A DNA stretch of 64,000 nt, taken from positions 167,501 through 231,500 of the forward strand of contig JAXRKP010000553.1 in NCBI GenBank assembly GCA_037039925.1. Reading direction: 5' to 3'. Below, one piece after another: positions 18,672 through 52,900 of the stretch (position 1 is its first letter; every line of letters starts with the position of its first letter). The position numbers were made by a program, and so were the translations under genes. Source of the stretch: Doris montereyensis. Lineage: Eukaryota > Mollusca > Gastropoda > Nudibranchia > Dorididae. Below the pieces are notes generated by a model. It saw nothing but the letters and a program-made list of their open reading frames with translations. It was not told the origin of the DNA and searched no databases.

Positions 18672-20530
18672 GGTGGCTGATTATTTTTAAGGTGAATCAA
18701 CTTTGCTGGTCTCGGCCTCCCATTTTACATTTTTGGACTGGTCAACCACGTCTGGTAAGAAAAAAAAATTTTCCCTTATTTTAGACAAACACTGACAGAG
18801 TATGTTGCCTACATCTTGAACTAAATTATGATAGGGACGCCAATTGATCGTAATAAAATCTGCTGATCTTCATTGAATATCTCAATTATAATGTGAATTT
18901 GGACATGAAATAATAATAAAAAATACTACTAATAATAGTAATAATATTTAATAATAATAATAATAATAATGAATTTGAATAGCGTCTAATCATCCACTCA
19001 TGGTGCTCAATGGCACTTTACAACATCAAAAAGCAGTTACACTATTCATACAAAGCTGCATTTATACACATACTATACACTGACAACTAATGAAAATGTA
19101 GGAGAAAGTAAGTGCGATACAAACTCTTTTTAACATGATGTAAAGGGCAACTCATGTAAGACAAAGATGTAAAATCCATTGGTGGAAAAGGCATAACAAA
19201 TTAAATAGTTTTAAAAGTAATAAAAGCTTTTATACGAGAACTTTTATCTGAAGATTCCATGAGAGTGAGTTTTTCACTATAATTTGATGAATCTCAGAAA
19301 GGATTTCCAGAGTCCGGCACACCATTTAAATTTCACAAGTGAGCCAACCATCTTTAGATCATGAAATCCAGCGAAATGGAACCCTTCAAATTAGACATAA
19401 CTCCAAACAGCAACTATCAAGTGTTCTATGTCACTTTTGTCAGATGCGGAAATGTTTTTTTATCTTTGCAAGACACTGCTGAGCAACACACCTGTTGGGA
19501 TGAGATGCAAGAGGGACCTAACCTTGAGGGAGGGAGGATGGATTCCGCCTTTAGGATTGTTGATAGATTTTATAAAAGATTTACATTTAAATCTGTTACT
19601 TTTTTAACATATATATATGGCGTATTTATGTTCATTATAATACAAACTCTATTACTGAGTTTCATGTTAAGAAATATGGTCAAATAGAGATGGGCAATTC
19701 CACGGTTGTGGAGTCACATTTCATCTAGACAGATCTAGAAAGAAAGTCGACACTTTTGAATCGAATGGAATACCATAGTCGGGACCCTGTCATTATTTTT
19801 ACATCCATCACTATGATCTATCCCTGACACATAGATCGTTTTGAACTGCTCATGTTGTGCAAATGGGTACAAGCGCAAGTTTGAGAGTTAACACTTGTCT
19901 CAGACTAGCGTCCTGTCAAGGAGGTGATTATTGAAAGAGTTAGATCTAGAATCTAGAATCTAGATCTAGATCTCAAAGGTAGTGATGAGAGGAAAAGGAG
20001 GGGGGTGTTCAGGGGTGGTGCTAACTCGTGTGTCGACATTCATTTTTAAACTGAAAGTAAGCAACACAAAATAGGCCTAAGATCTAGAACTAGATTATAG
20101 TCAAATCGTGCTTTGGCATTATTCTCTCATATATCGAAATTATAGATGTACATGTAGAATTTAGATTCTAGATCTAGATCTAAAATCTAGTCTACTGCGG
20201 TACGATCCGAGAATGACGAACAAAAGTAATAGATTTCTAAGCCTATTGTACACTCATTCTTTCTTTACTCTTCCTAGAAATACAATTCAGACTGCATTAT
20301 GTTTTTTTTACGTTTGTATATGCAACACTTTGCTTTTTTTGTGTCTCTTTCTGAAGTGTTACTGGCTGTTGACGTACCGAAAATGTAAGGTGACACTCGC
20401 ACTGACTCGCAGGTTATTTCATATTTTGCCCATATATTTTTTCAACACGTACACAACACACCGTGACACCGGCAATATTTTGCGTATTTCGTCATCAATT
20501 TGTGCCCACTTCTCAATGATCGCATGAAAG
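18672..20530. promoter_or_regulatory. Shared upstream interval of divergent SLC35B3 and THOC1
   Basis: The start codons of the two genes face away from each other with 1.86 kb between them, so both promoters and 5' UTRs should lie here unless upstream non-coding exons exist. It contains an AAT-rich tract (about 18900-18970), a SINE-A fragment and the start of a dense TCTAGA/AGATCT motif field. No TATA box or start site could be assigned by eye. Confidence 0.4.
19860..19940 (+). mobile_element. SINE-A fragment
   Basis: Contains 'tgcaaatgggtacaagcgca' and 'cagactagcgtcctgtcaag' then 'gaggtgattatt', the middle of SINE-A. Head and tail are absent. Confidence 0.7.
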
Positions 20531-41085
<20,555 letters not shown>

Positions 41086-41166
41086 TGAAAGTTTGTAGAC
41101 ATGTCTGTTTGTTATAAATGTGAATTCACTCAATCTGTGAATTTCTACTGTTGTATTAATATCTGA

Positions 41167-41172
41167 ATTAAA
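41167..41172 (+). terminator. THOC1 polyadenylation signal ATTAAA
   Basis: ATTAAA about 80 bp after the THOC1 stop codon. It is the common variant hexamer in a sensible position. Confidence 0.6.
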
Positions 41173-41964
41173 GCAATTTGCATCAGAAATTAGTTGTCTT
41201 TTAAATCTCTTTGTTGCCTTTCTGTGGATTTGTAAAGTTTCTATCACTATGTTTTGTCTTTTTGATGGAAATCTCAGGCTTTGAAATTCAGGTTAAGAAG
41301 TCTGACACTGAACATTGCTTTCACTTCTAGTTCTACACACATTTTCTATGATTGTTTTTGTACTACATGGAACACCAGGTAGAGAATGCATCACAGGTAA
41401 AAGCTGATTGTAATATACTCCATTCACCATATGTAGTGATCTCAGAGTGAACTGAGAGGAAATAACAAGATGAGAGACAGATTGGAAGGAAAGAAGGAGG
41501 AACTACCAGCTGCACTAGAAAACTCAACATGAAAATCTCCCACAAGATTGCACAACATACATTTGTTGAAATACACAGAAAATGGCAAGAATTGAAGGAT
41601 CAAGAGAGTCATAAACTTTGTCATTGACTAGTTTTCATACTGATTATTTTTATTTATAGCCTGTGGGCGGTTGTCCGATGATGCTGGTAGGCCCTTTTAT
41701 CTTCCGTCTTGCTGTTTCCACTTACTTCATCCTGAGATTACCATATATGGTGGAGGGGGAAAATTCAATAAAACAAAATATTTCATGCCCTGAGCAATCT
41801 CTACAGTATAACCGAAAAGAGTATTATTTTATGATGACAAATTTTAATATAATTATATTTTACTAAAACCTCAGTATGATGAAGGTAAAGATGATTTTGT
41901 GCAAAAGTAAAAGTCTGTGCTTATCTGAGATTTCCAGTCAATAGCAGTTACCTGATATACACTT

Positions 41965-42190
41965 GAAACCGTTTTGTCCGAAAACGCTTGGTCCGAAACT
42001 TACATTAGTCCGAAAGATTTGCCAGGTCCCAATGTTTTCTTGAATAAATTTTCCCCTTTAATCCAAAATCTTCCTTTAGTTTCTATTCCCAAGACGGTCC
42101 ATTTTTTCGGATAAAGCCAGTATAACCCAAACCTACAACTTACTAGGACTGGAAGGAAAAACAAAGCAACCTTAAAACTACCCCCTAGGT
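41965..42190 (-). repeat. Interspersed repeat with 'gtccgaaa' motifs, copy 2
   Basis: Inverted relative to 16530-16790. It has 'gtccgaaacttacattagtc', 'agtttctattccc' and 'aaaaacaaagcaacct' in the mirrored order. Confidence 0.6.
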
Positions 42191-42465
42191 GTTTTTGCAA
42201 ACCTGCAGTACAATGTAATACCCATTTATACTATACTAGAAGAGCATTACATGCTGTGTTATGCCTAGACACTTGATTCGTGCCTCTGTGTGTATGCATG
42301 TGTGTAATATTGGCATCGTGCCACTGAATCACACAATCAAAAAATGTCTTCACTATCATCCCCTATTGCTACCACCTACCCCATCTCCCTTTCTCTCTCT
42401 CGTTTTATTTAGCATTGTGTCTCTTCACCATGAATTTTGGATTACACATTTTCAAATATATAAAT

Positions 42466-43520
42466 TCTAAGGGCCAGTTTGTAAATTCTATGGGCCAGTT
42501 TGTGTATGCTATGTGTCATGTGTCCATAAATTCTATGGGCCAGTTTGTGTATGCTATGTTGCATGTGTCCGTAAATTCTATGGGTCAGTTTGTGTATGCT
42601 ATGTGTCATGTGTCCGTAAATTCTATGGGCCAGTTTGTGTATGCTATGTTGCATGTGTCCGTAAATTCTATGGGTCAGTTTTGTGTATGCTATGTGTCAT
42701 GTGCCCGTAAATCTTATGGGTCAGTTTCTATATGCTATGTCTCATGTGCCTGTAAATCTTATGGGTCAGTTTCTATATGCTATGTCTCATGTGCCTGTAA
42801 ATCTTATGGGTCAGTTTGTGTATGCTATGTCTCATGTGCCCCGTAAATCTTATGGGTCAGTTTCTATATGCTATGTCTCATGTGCCCGTAAATCTTATGG
42901 GTCAGTTTGTGTTTGTGTCATGTGCCCGTAAATCTTATGGGTCAGTTTCTATATGCTATGTCTCATGTGCCCGTAAATCTTATGGGTCAGTTTGTGTATG
43001 CTATGTCTCATGTGCCCGTAAATCTTATGGGTCAGTTTCTATATGCTGTGTCTCATGTGCCCGTAAATCTTATGGGTCAGTTTGTTTGCTATGTGTCATG
43101 TAAATTCTATGGGTCTCATGCTATGTCTCCGTAAATCTTATGGGTCAGTTTGTGTATGCTATGTCTCATGTGCCCGTAAATCTTATGGGTCAGTTTGTGT
43201 ATGCTATGTCTCATGTGCCCGTAAATCTTATGGGTCAGTTTCTATATGCTATGTCTCATGTGCCCGTAAATCTTATAGGTCAGTTTGTGTATGCTATGTC
43301 TCATGTGCCCGTAAATCTTATGGGTCAGTTTGTGTATGCTATGTCTCATGTGCCCGTAAATCTTATGGGGTTTCTATATGCTATGTCTTGTGCCCGTAAA
43401 TCTTATGGGTGCTATATGCTATGTCTCATGTGCCCGTAAATCTTATGGGTCAGTTTCTAATATGTCTCATGTGCCCGTAAATTCTATGGGTCAGTTTGTG
43501 CGTGCCGTGTCTCATGTACC
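42466..43520. repeat. About 45-bp minisatellite, roughly 23 copies
   Basis: Unit 'cttatgggtcagtttgtgta' + 'tgctatgtctcatgtgcccg' + 'taaat'. The left third has 'ttctatggg' and 'catgtgtccg' variants, the right part 'tcttatggg' and 'gtgcccg' variants. Several copies are shortened (for example near 42900, 43085 and 43370). The Cys/Tyr-rich frames shift phase at these breaks. Confidence 0.95.
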
Positions 43521-43524
43521 CGTA

Positions 43525-44570
43525 GAAATTACAGATGCGGGCTAGTCAGTTTCGTGCATGCTTTAAACCATTTGCCTGTAGAATTTTATGGGCTTATGCC
43601 ACGACATGTTTCAATAAGTTCATTGAGTGGTCTAAAGGACATAACTGCATAAAACACTTGCATGTGAACCGTCAATTTTCCCCATGCACTGTTATACGTT
43701 GTCTCCTGGGCCGCAAAGGGGTTGAAGGGGAAAAATTATGTTACAGTGTAATGTAAGTTTCAGTGCTAAATTAAAATAACAAAAGATTAACAAACAGCCG
43801 GGATTCCATTCCTGAAAGCTCAATGAAAGTTTAATAATATTGTTTTACTTTTAAGTAAGCTGTTTGACAAGATGTTATAAAAAGTTTATTATAATAATAA
43901 TATTATAATAATAATCAAATTTAACGTATATTGAATGCGTTAAAAAACATAAATAATCATAAAGTCTTAAAGAATTTTATGAAGGACCTACGTTAGTGTG
44001 ACATAGAAACATTTTTTTATTAAGCAGGGCGATGAAATTTCAGGCGTGAAAGATTTAACAATTATTATTACAAACGAGGGATTTATAGTCTATATCATAT
44101 ATGGAGGCTTTTCTACATCCCAGGAATCATGGCTACAGAGATTTAGACCTGTTACTATTATAGTATCATTTTCAGATTTATCTATCGATTGTACATGCCA
44201 AAAGGAAGACAATAGATTTCACAGGTCAACTAACGGTTCTATCAAATTTTACCTTTTGTTACAATAATCTGTCACTATCCAAAACATCACAAAGAAATGC
44301 GTCTTTTGGTTTTCTCAGGTAAATAACTAAAGGTCAATGAAATGTGAATTAGATCAAGTTACTTTTGAAGAACATTTCTTTTTAGAACATAGAGTTGGGA
44401 ATAAAAGAAAATAGCTTCTTTATTAAAAAGCTGTCGGCCAAGTATTTGTCCCATTGAACCCATTTAAACATACTACAACTACAAGATCAATTAGTCACAC
44501 CTACATAACCTCATTCTCAAACATTGATTAAATGATTGTCACCTACACTCATTTTAGCCTAGTGCAGCAA
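43525..44570. other. Intergenic stretch with no recognised gene
   Basis: AT-rich DNA between two minisatellites, with a short ATA-rich patch near 43890-43915. No conserved protein was recognised. Confidence 0.5.
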
Positions 44571-44574
44571 GACA

Positions 44575-45195
44575 ATGCCAGCAGAACACCTGAATTTGGA
44601 GTCTTTAAAAGGAAAATAAATAAGATTGTTTCAAAACACCAACAGAACACCTGAATTTGGAGTCTTTAAAAGGAAGATAAATAAGATTGTTTCAAAACAC
44701 CAACAGAACACCTGAATTTGGAGTCTTTAAAAGGAAGATAAATAAGATTGTTTCAAAACGCCAGTAGAACACCTAAATTTGGAGTCTTTAAAAGGAAAAT
44801 AAATAAGATTGTTTCAAAAGGCCAGCAGAACACCTGAATTTGGAGTCTTTATTTAAAAGGAAGATAAATAAGATTGTTTCAAAACGCCAGTAGAACACCT
44901 GAATTTGGAGTCTTTAAAAGGAAGATAAATAAGATTGTTTCAAAAGGCCAGCAGAACATCTGAATTTGGAGTTTTTAGACGGAAGATAAATAAGATTGTT
45001 TCAAAAGGCCAGCAGAACACCTGAATTTGGAGTCTTTAGACGGAAGATAAATAAGATTGTTTCAAAACACCAACAGAACACCTGAATTTGGAGTCTTTAA
45101 AAGGAAGATAAATAAGATTGTTTCAAAAGGCCAGCAGAACATCTGAATTTGGAGTTTTTAGACGGAAGATAAATAAGATTGTTTCAAAAGGCAGT
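44575..45195. repeat. 61-bp minisatellite, about ten copies
   Basis: Unit 'cagaacacctgaatttggag' + 'tctttaaaaggaagataaat' + 'aagattgtttcaaaa' + 'cgccag', with 'ttagacgg' variants in some copies. Confidence 0.95.
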
Positions 45196-45199
45196 CCCT

Positions 45200-46300
45200 T
45201 TATGTAGAAATGACAGACTGGTGATTTCAATGGGTTGATAATGAAACGAAAAACAAACCCTGTCAAACAAATGACAAATCTTAATGGGGAAAAAAATATA
45301 ACACTTAACACAAACGCACAGAGAAAAGTGAATGTTTTTTGCCCCCAACAGTTTAATATTTATATGTTATTGTTAAAAATATTTATCTATTATTATATTA
45401 TTTTACAAAGATTTTATAAATAAGAAGAACATCATTGAAATGCATGTGGATTACATCACATTCAGAATGTATATTATATATATATGTTAACATTTAAAAG
45501 AAGGTTTTATGTTAAATGAATTCATTTTCAACATAACTAATTCATAAAGGAAAATTGTAATTTATTAAACTAGCTTACTTAACTATGGTGGGAATGTAAT
45601 TTCCCTGTTTCGCATTAAAAGTAACAGATGAAGAAAAAAACATGTAATCAGGCATGTTAAGCAAATTAAAAAGCGAGAAAATGTACAGAACACAAATAAT
45701 ATGATCTAAAGAATGAATTCAAATAGTTAAAATAGATTCATTACTGGCGAGTTTATAACAGTTGAAGCAGTCAGTAATGATCAAAACAAGCATATCGTAT
45801 AATTCTGCAAGGTGATAAAACGAGACTAGATATATTGTAACTGTGCCTCTTGTTAGGAAAACATGAATGTGATTACGATGAATGATGGATGAAGAAATGT
45901 GATGTATGAAATTGACATTGGTAATAGAATAAATCAGTTCAATCAGATAAATCCCATCATAAATCAAATTCACTGCTACAACAAACAAATAAACAAGACT
46001 GCATAGAATTAGAATCAGGAATTTCAATTCAGTTATTGGGCAACATAATACATTGAAATCAAGTTTATGTGTTTGTTTGTTCATATCAAGCATAAGTTGA
46101 GATCTCATAATTTAGGAAGGACTTTTGACATATGCCCCAACAGCCCTTTTAAAACCAAGGGATAGCACCTAGATTTCGGCTAATTGAAGTCCTATCTATG
46201 AAATTTTAAGGATAAGGAATGACTTAGCTGTAAGAAGAAATCAAAGAAAATATTAATATTGACAAGTTAAAACCAGCATTCAAACCATATATCCCTCTGA
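45200..46300. other. Intergenic stretch with no recognised gene
   Basis: AT-rich sequence. A minus-strand frame of about 130 codons at 45719-46108 is hydrophobic and has no recognised family, splice context or neighbouring exons, so I do not call it a gene. Confidence 0.45.
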
Positions 46301-46304
46301 TTTA

Positions 46305-46464
46305 CAGTAGTTGCTGGATAAAAGCACACTGCATAAACACACACCTACATCTGTAGACCAAATTTTTACTATATATGATAAAATATGTCTCATAAACACA
46401 CGGTATGCATAAAAGCACGCTTTTTCTTGCGCCCAGAGGGCGTGCGTTTATTCAGCAACTACTG
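46305..46464. mobile_element. 160-bp MITE with TA target duplication
   Basis: Left end 'cagtagttgctggataaa' and right end 'tttattcagcaactactg' are inverted repeats of about 18 bp with one mismatch. TA flanks both sides (46303-46304 and 46465-46466). No coding capacity. The form fits a Tc1/mariner-related miniature element. Confidence 0.88.
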
Positions 46465-47269
46465 TACCAGCCTGGCATCGACATCATCATACAACCCGCA
46501 TCATTTAGTTTGCACACTGACTATATCTATCTATAACCAAAACTTGGTACCTAAAAACTAAAATCATCGCAAAATAAACTAAAAAACAAACCAATACACA
46601 CAAAAAAGGTGTCAGTCAGAGACAACCTTCTTGCTGTACTGTTGTAGTTCTTGAACTGAAATTGAACAAGATTGGCCGATATGGAAACATGATAAACTGA
46701 GCATCCGCAATAACGATTACAGCCAGAAACAATATGATGAAACCACAAGCAATAAAATAAAGCATCTCTTATCACAGTTAGACCAACAAAGTTGAACGTG
46801 CTGATCACAATTGGCCAATACAGACTAGCAATAGCATCATACTATCAATGAAGTAAGGTCAATCAGCGTGACAAAATGTGCTATATACCATTTTGATAAA
46901 ATTTAAGTTGTTTTCCTCTTTTTCAGTTCAGGTTCATTTGGAATATTGGTGAAAATATGACACATTATCTGACAATATTCTGTAAAAACGTCATAAAATT
47001 AACAGTTGCCTTAATATGATGTCATTCACAAAAAGGCTTATGTGTTGCTGTTGAAACTTTTCAATATCTAAATTTCATTTGGACAACAGGCATATAGTGG
47101 CAACCCTTCATACGGATGTGTACACCCAAGTATGTGTAATTTTGGGGAGTAACAGTGAATGCCCTGTTCTATGATAAGACAAATATTTTCCACTTGTAGC
47201 CATAAGGATTGAAACATGTATCGGCCAACAACCCATTCACATTTGTAGCTGTAAAGAAAAGATATCAAT

Positions 47270-47745
47270 AAGTAAAGTATAAGTATAACCAGATGGTATC
47301 ACAGTCATAACCAGATGGTAACACATTAGGCAATCCATTCACATTTACAGTTTACAGGTTAAAGTATAAACCAGATGTAGCTGTAAAGATAAAGATATCA
47401 ATAAGTATTTAAGTATAAGTATAACCAGATGGTATTTACAGTTTACAGTAGGCAGATGGTAACACATTAGGCCATTCACATTTACAGTTTACAAGTGTAA
47501 AGTATAACCAGATGGTAACACATTAGGCAAGCCATTTACAGTTCACAGGTGTAAAGTATAATCAGATGGTAACACATTAGGCAAGCCATTCACATTTACA
47601 GTTTACAGGTGTAAAGTATAACCAGATGGTAACACATTAGGCAAGCCATTCACATTTACAGTTTACAGGTGTAAAGTATAACCAGATGGTAACACATTAG
47701 GCAAGCCATTTACAGTTTACAGGTGTAAAGTATAACCATAACTCT
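47270..47745. repeat. About 60-bp minisatellite, eight irregular copies
   Basis: Units contain 'aagtataaccagatggtaac', 'acattaggcaagccattcac' and 'atttacagtttacaggtgt'. Left copies are shuffled; the last four are regular. Confidence 0.9.
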
Positions 47746-48916
47746 ATAGATAAAATGTAAGAAGTCTGAAACACATTGGCCAAACCACATACATTTATTT
47801 ATGTCAAAAGCAGACAAAAGGGAAACCAAAACATCAGACAAATCAAATCAATTTCCATTGCGATGACTGCAAAGAATAAAGAAGATATTAGATGATGCAT
47901 TTTCAGTCTACACTTAAAAGCTCCAATCAGAAAAATCTGCTTGTAATTGGAGAAATGTTTCTTTACACTTTTTTAAGAGCATGTCATGAAATCAGAATCA
48001 GGAATTCCAGCACGAAGTCAGCTTATAAATCCACCTCGAAAACTCAAAAGAAAAAAATCCTACCCAGAAAATAGGAAAGAGGAAAGTGTATAATAATATT
48101 TGCAGGCACAAATCAAAAGCCCAAAATGGATAAGTTCAATAAAAAGTATAAATTTAAGTCCTAATTCCAGTGAAATAAAACATAATCAAACACTCTTTTA
48201 ATACCCATTCACGTGTTTTGCTTTAGATTATTAACATTTCATCATTTTTTACTGTCAAAACCCAGTGTCTATACACGTTTTCATTCCCTAGACATCTATT
48301 TCACACCATTTCTCCACTATAGTATGAAAAATCCGACCATTTTTCACCTTTCCCACTTTAGTATGAAAAATCTGACGTATTTCCGACTTTCTGACCCTGA
48401 CGGAATGTTCTTAACATCCAAATTTCAATGCAGTCTTCATTTCAATGACCTGTTGTGTTACCAAGTACTTTATTGACGTGGGGGATGTGAATATCTATTT
48501 TAGTGAATCAGATAACATTCCTCCTAATTCTAAAAACTTTGGGTTTTTTTAAAAACATGCTGTACACAGACAAAAATCAATAATAGGTCAAATACCATTA
48601 AAAAAAAACATCACCTGAAAAATAACAAGACAAAAAACCACATCAACAAATTAAGTACATAGACACCCTGGATAAGACGTACGGATAAGAAAACCAAACA
48701 AGTCGGGCAAAAGCTATCAGGATTTCAATCTCAAAAAACAAACAAAAAGATGACACAATAAAGTTAGATAGTCACAAAGGGAAATAAACCACCAACCAAC
48801 CAATCAGACAACATAACTGCCATGACAACTAAAGTCATTGGACACATACAACACAAAACCAAAAATAAAATTTTTACAAGTATTTAACAAAAACTCTTCA
48901 AAATTTTGCTAACAAA

Positions 48917-48922
48917 TTTATT
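48917..48922 (-). terminator. Candidate TTLL7 polyadenylation signal
   Basis: AATAAA on the minus strand about 425 bp beyond the TTLL7 stop codon. It is one of several AT-rich possibilities. Confidence 0.3.
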
Positions 48923-49344
48923 TGCGGCAATAAGGCACCAAGCTTCCTAGACAGAAATGCAAACCCATGGTGCTTACAAAGTGAACAGTTTGATAGAGAT
49001 GCAAACCCATGGTGCTTACAAAGTGAACAGTTTAATATATGCCGAGAAGTAAGTTAAATAGACTGTTGATTGTTTTGATTAGACGTGCCCAAGATGGCAT
49101 GCGAATGACGTAGTGGTGAACGTGATGAAAAAACAAAAATCCTTTCACTCTGAGACAGTCAATGGGCACACGGAAGTCGTACCTTTCTTGTTGACCTGTG
49201 ATGAGATTGGTGAGATGGGTTCATGTAGCAGAATGAGAAATGTGTTGTGTTTTGGATGACAATATTGGGTAGCAAAATCGTGGGACGATTTCTAAGACGA
49301 CTTGCAATACGTTACAAGTAGCACAGTGTGTGTGTGTGTTCAGA

Positions 49345-49930
49345 TCAAGAATTTCCCAGACCTGCCTGGTACAATTTACTGTAACGCTGACTGTAGGCAG
49401 GCTGGGGGTTCCAGTTTTGGGGAGGCTTCAGGTCTCGTCCAGATAGATATCTGAAATATAGAGATCAATGTCATTAGGCTCTACCATATTGTCGATACTA
49501 TGAAGGGGTAATTTCAATTGTGTGCTTCACAATTACGTCATTTACTATCATTTAGAGAAAAATACCAAAAACCATGGACTTAAGCACTGTTGGCTTTGAC
49601 AATACCAAATTGCAAATGGCTGTAAACGTGATTTATTTTCATCATATCATTTTCACACTTTTCAAGAAGCATGATTTCCATTTATCCCCTAGGATTATTT
49701 CATTTATCTCTGATTATCTCTCTGTCTCAATTTTCACAAAAATGGACACAGGCACACTATTGAACTGACCCCTCAAAAATAAAAGAAACCCCAATAAAAT
49801 GTGATTTAATAAGTAAAAATGAAAGAGACACAGAGATAGAGAGACAGACAGACAGAGAGAGAGAGAGAAAGAGAGAGACAGACAGACAGACAGACAGAGA
49901 CAGACAGACAGCGAGAGACAGGCAGACAGC

Positions 49931-49964
<34 letters not shown>

Positions 49965-52900
49965 GAAAGTAGGAGAGAGTAAATGCATTGATTCAAAGGT
50001 ACACATATTTTTTCCATAACTTTAGTTGAGATACTGACACAGATGTTTTAGAACCAATGACGAGATAAAGTGAATGATATGCATCATGACCATTTTTCTT
50101 TGACTGGCTCTAAACATACTGAACAAGTTATGCTGCAAAGTCAACTTTTTATGAAAGCAGAGAGACAAGCCTTCGGATCTCCTTTTCTTAAGCTCACCAA
50201 AAATAATTTTAATGTTGAAAAGATAACCTCACAAGTACAGATTTCAAAAAACCTAAATCGGTGTCCTGTCTGTCTGGCACTAATCGTTGAAAAGATGTAA
50301 AAGCCACGACCTCCAAGAGAGCCCTTAGCAGTATTAATCATCTTTCTTTCTTTCTTTTTGATTTCCATTCTACCTTTCTGTGTATGGATCTAATAATAAA
50401 TTGAAAATGAATTTGAAAGAGCATGTTGAGAGATATACAACATGAAGTCAATGAGGGAGTGGGCCTTTATTTGTGTGAGACATGTAATCTCAACTCACCT
50501 GCTAGCCTTTATTTGTGTGAGATGTATAATTTCAACTCACCTGCTAGCTTTATTTGTGAGACCTCAACTCAGCTAGCCTTTTATTTGTGTGAGACGTGTA
50601 ATCTCAACTCACCTGCTAGCCTTTATTTGTGTGAGATGTATAATCTCAACTCACCTGCTAGCCTTTATTTGTGTGAGACGTGTAATCTCAACTCACCTGC
50701 TAGCCTTTATTTGTGTGAGACGTGTAATCTCAACTCACCTGCTAGCCTTTATTTGTGTGAGACGTATAATCTCAACTCACCTGCTAGCCTTTATTTGTGT
50801 GAGACATATAATCTCAACTCACCTGCTAGCCTTTATTTGTGTAATCTCAACTCACCTGCTAGCCTTTATTTGTGTGAGATGTATAATCTCAACTCACCTG
50901 CTAGCCTTTATTTGTGTGAGACGTATAATCTCAACTTACCTGCTAGCCTTTATTTGTGTGAGACGTGTAATCTCAACTCACCTGCTAGCCTTTATTTGTG
51001 TGAGATGTATAATCTCAACTCACCTGCTAGCCTTTATTTGTGTGAGACGTAATCTCAACTCACCTGCTAGCCTTTATTTGTGTGAGACGTGTAATCTCAA
51101 CTCACCTGCTAGCCTTTATTTGTGGAGACGTATAATCTCAACTCACCTGCTAGCCTTTATTTGTCTGAGACATATAATCTCAACTCACCTGCTAGCCTTT
51201 ATTTGTGTGGAGACGATAATCTCAACTCACCTGCTAGCCTTTATTTGTGTGAGACGTGTAATCTCAACTCACCTGCTAGCCTTTATTTGTCTGAGACGTG
51301 TAATCTCAACTCACCTGCTAGCCTTTATTTGTCTGAGACGTGTAATTTCATCTCACCTGCTAGCCTTTATTTGCGTTAGACCTGTAATCTCAACTGCCCT
51401 GCTAGCCTTTATTTGCGTGAAACATGTAATCTCAACTCCCTGCTACCCTTTATTTGTGTGAGATGTGTAATCTCAACTCACCTGCTAGCCTTTATTTGTG
51501 TGAGATGTGTAATCTCAACTCACCTGCTAGCCTTTATTTGTGTGAGATGTGTAATCTCAACTCACCTGCTAGCCTTTTATTTGTGTGAGATGTGTAATCT
51601 CAACTCCCTGCTAGCCTTTATTTGTGTGAGACATGTAATCTCAACTCACCTGCTACCCTTTATTTGTATAAAACATGTAATCTCAACTCACCTGCTACCC
51701 TTTATTTGTATAAGACATGTAATCTCAACTCACCTGCTACCCTTTATTTGTGTGAGACATGTAATCTTAACTCATCTGCTACCCTTTATTTGTATAAAAC
51801 ATGTAATCTCAACTCACCTGCTACCCTTTATTTGTATAAGACATGTAATCTCAACTCACCTGCTACCCTTTATTTGTGTGAGACATGTAATCTTAACTCA
51901 TCTGCTAGCTTTTATTTGCATGACACATGTAATCTTAACTCATCTGCTAGCTTTTATTTGCATGACACGTGTAATCTTAACTCATCTGCTAGCTTTTATT
52001 TGCATGGCACGTGTAATCTTAACTCATCTGCTAGCTTTTATTTGCATGACACGTGTAATCTTAACTCATCTGCTAGCTTTTATTTGCATGACACGTGTAA
52101 TCTTAACTCATCTGCTAGCTTTTATTTGCATGGCACGTATAATCTTAACTCATCTACTAGCTTTTATTTGCATGGCACGTATAATCTTAACTCATCTGCT
52201 AGCTTTTATTTGCATGGCACGTATAATCTTAACTCATCCGCTAGCCTTTATTTGTGTGAGACATGTAATCTTAACTCATCCACTATTCTTTATTTGTGTG
52301 AGACATGTAATCTCAACTCATCCGCTAGTCTTTATTTGTGTGAGACATGTAATCTTAACTCATCCGCTAGTCTTTATTTGTGTGAGACATGTAATCTCAA
52401 CTCAACCACTAGTCTTTATTTGCGTGAGATATGTAATCTCAACTCACCCACTCTGAGGCTGCATTTGCGACGTATTTTCTTTTGTGCTTTCACTGCTATT
52501 TGTTGCGGACGATGGATTCTTTGCCTCATCGGCAAACTTGTAGACAATAAGCAGACAGTCGCGGCAAAGCTGGACAATCCGGCGACAGCAATCAAGCTCT
52601 GGCTCTGATACATTTTCACTGCTTTTACTAAAGATGGTCTCCCAGGAGTTTCTGAGAAGCATAGAGAAATAGCTACAAATGACATTCAGAAATTGTCCAA
52701 AATCTCAAAAATTGAACATGACAAGGTCAAGAAAATCGAGCGCTCAATATTTTTCAAATCAAATTCAATTTTTGATTTTGAAGCAACTATTTACAATAAC
52801 CATATGCAATACTGCTTGAAATTTGAAAATTACATTTAAGAGTAAGGAAAACGTGCTAGAAAATACATGTATGCAGCATTGTTTTAATTTCCATTGCATG

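Noticed and set aside
19361..19687. 108-codon plus-strand frame between SLC35B3 and THOC1
   Set aside because: A stretch (FYVTFVRCGNVFLSLQ) looks vaguely Tudor-like, but no neighbouring exon, family match or polyadenylation signal supports it.
42415..43439. Cys/Tyr-rich repeat frames
   Set aside because: They belong to the 45-bp minisatellite and change frame at irregular units; no signal for coding beyond the repeat.
45719..46108. 129-codon minus-strand hydrophobic frame
   Set aside because: AT-rich composition readily gives such frames; no recognised family or splice partners.
50465..52447. Regular array considered as a CRISPR array
   Set aside because: Units are continuous with no unique spacers, and the host is an animal genome.
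50423..52608. Plus-strand frames of 290-347 residues with 14-residue repeats
   Set aside because: The 42-bp repeat period is divisible by three, which keeps frames open. The array lies in a TTLL7 intron and is antisense to the gene.
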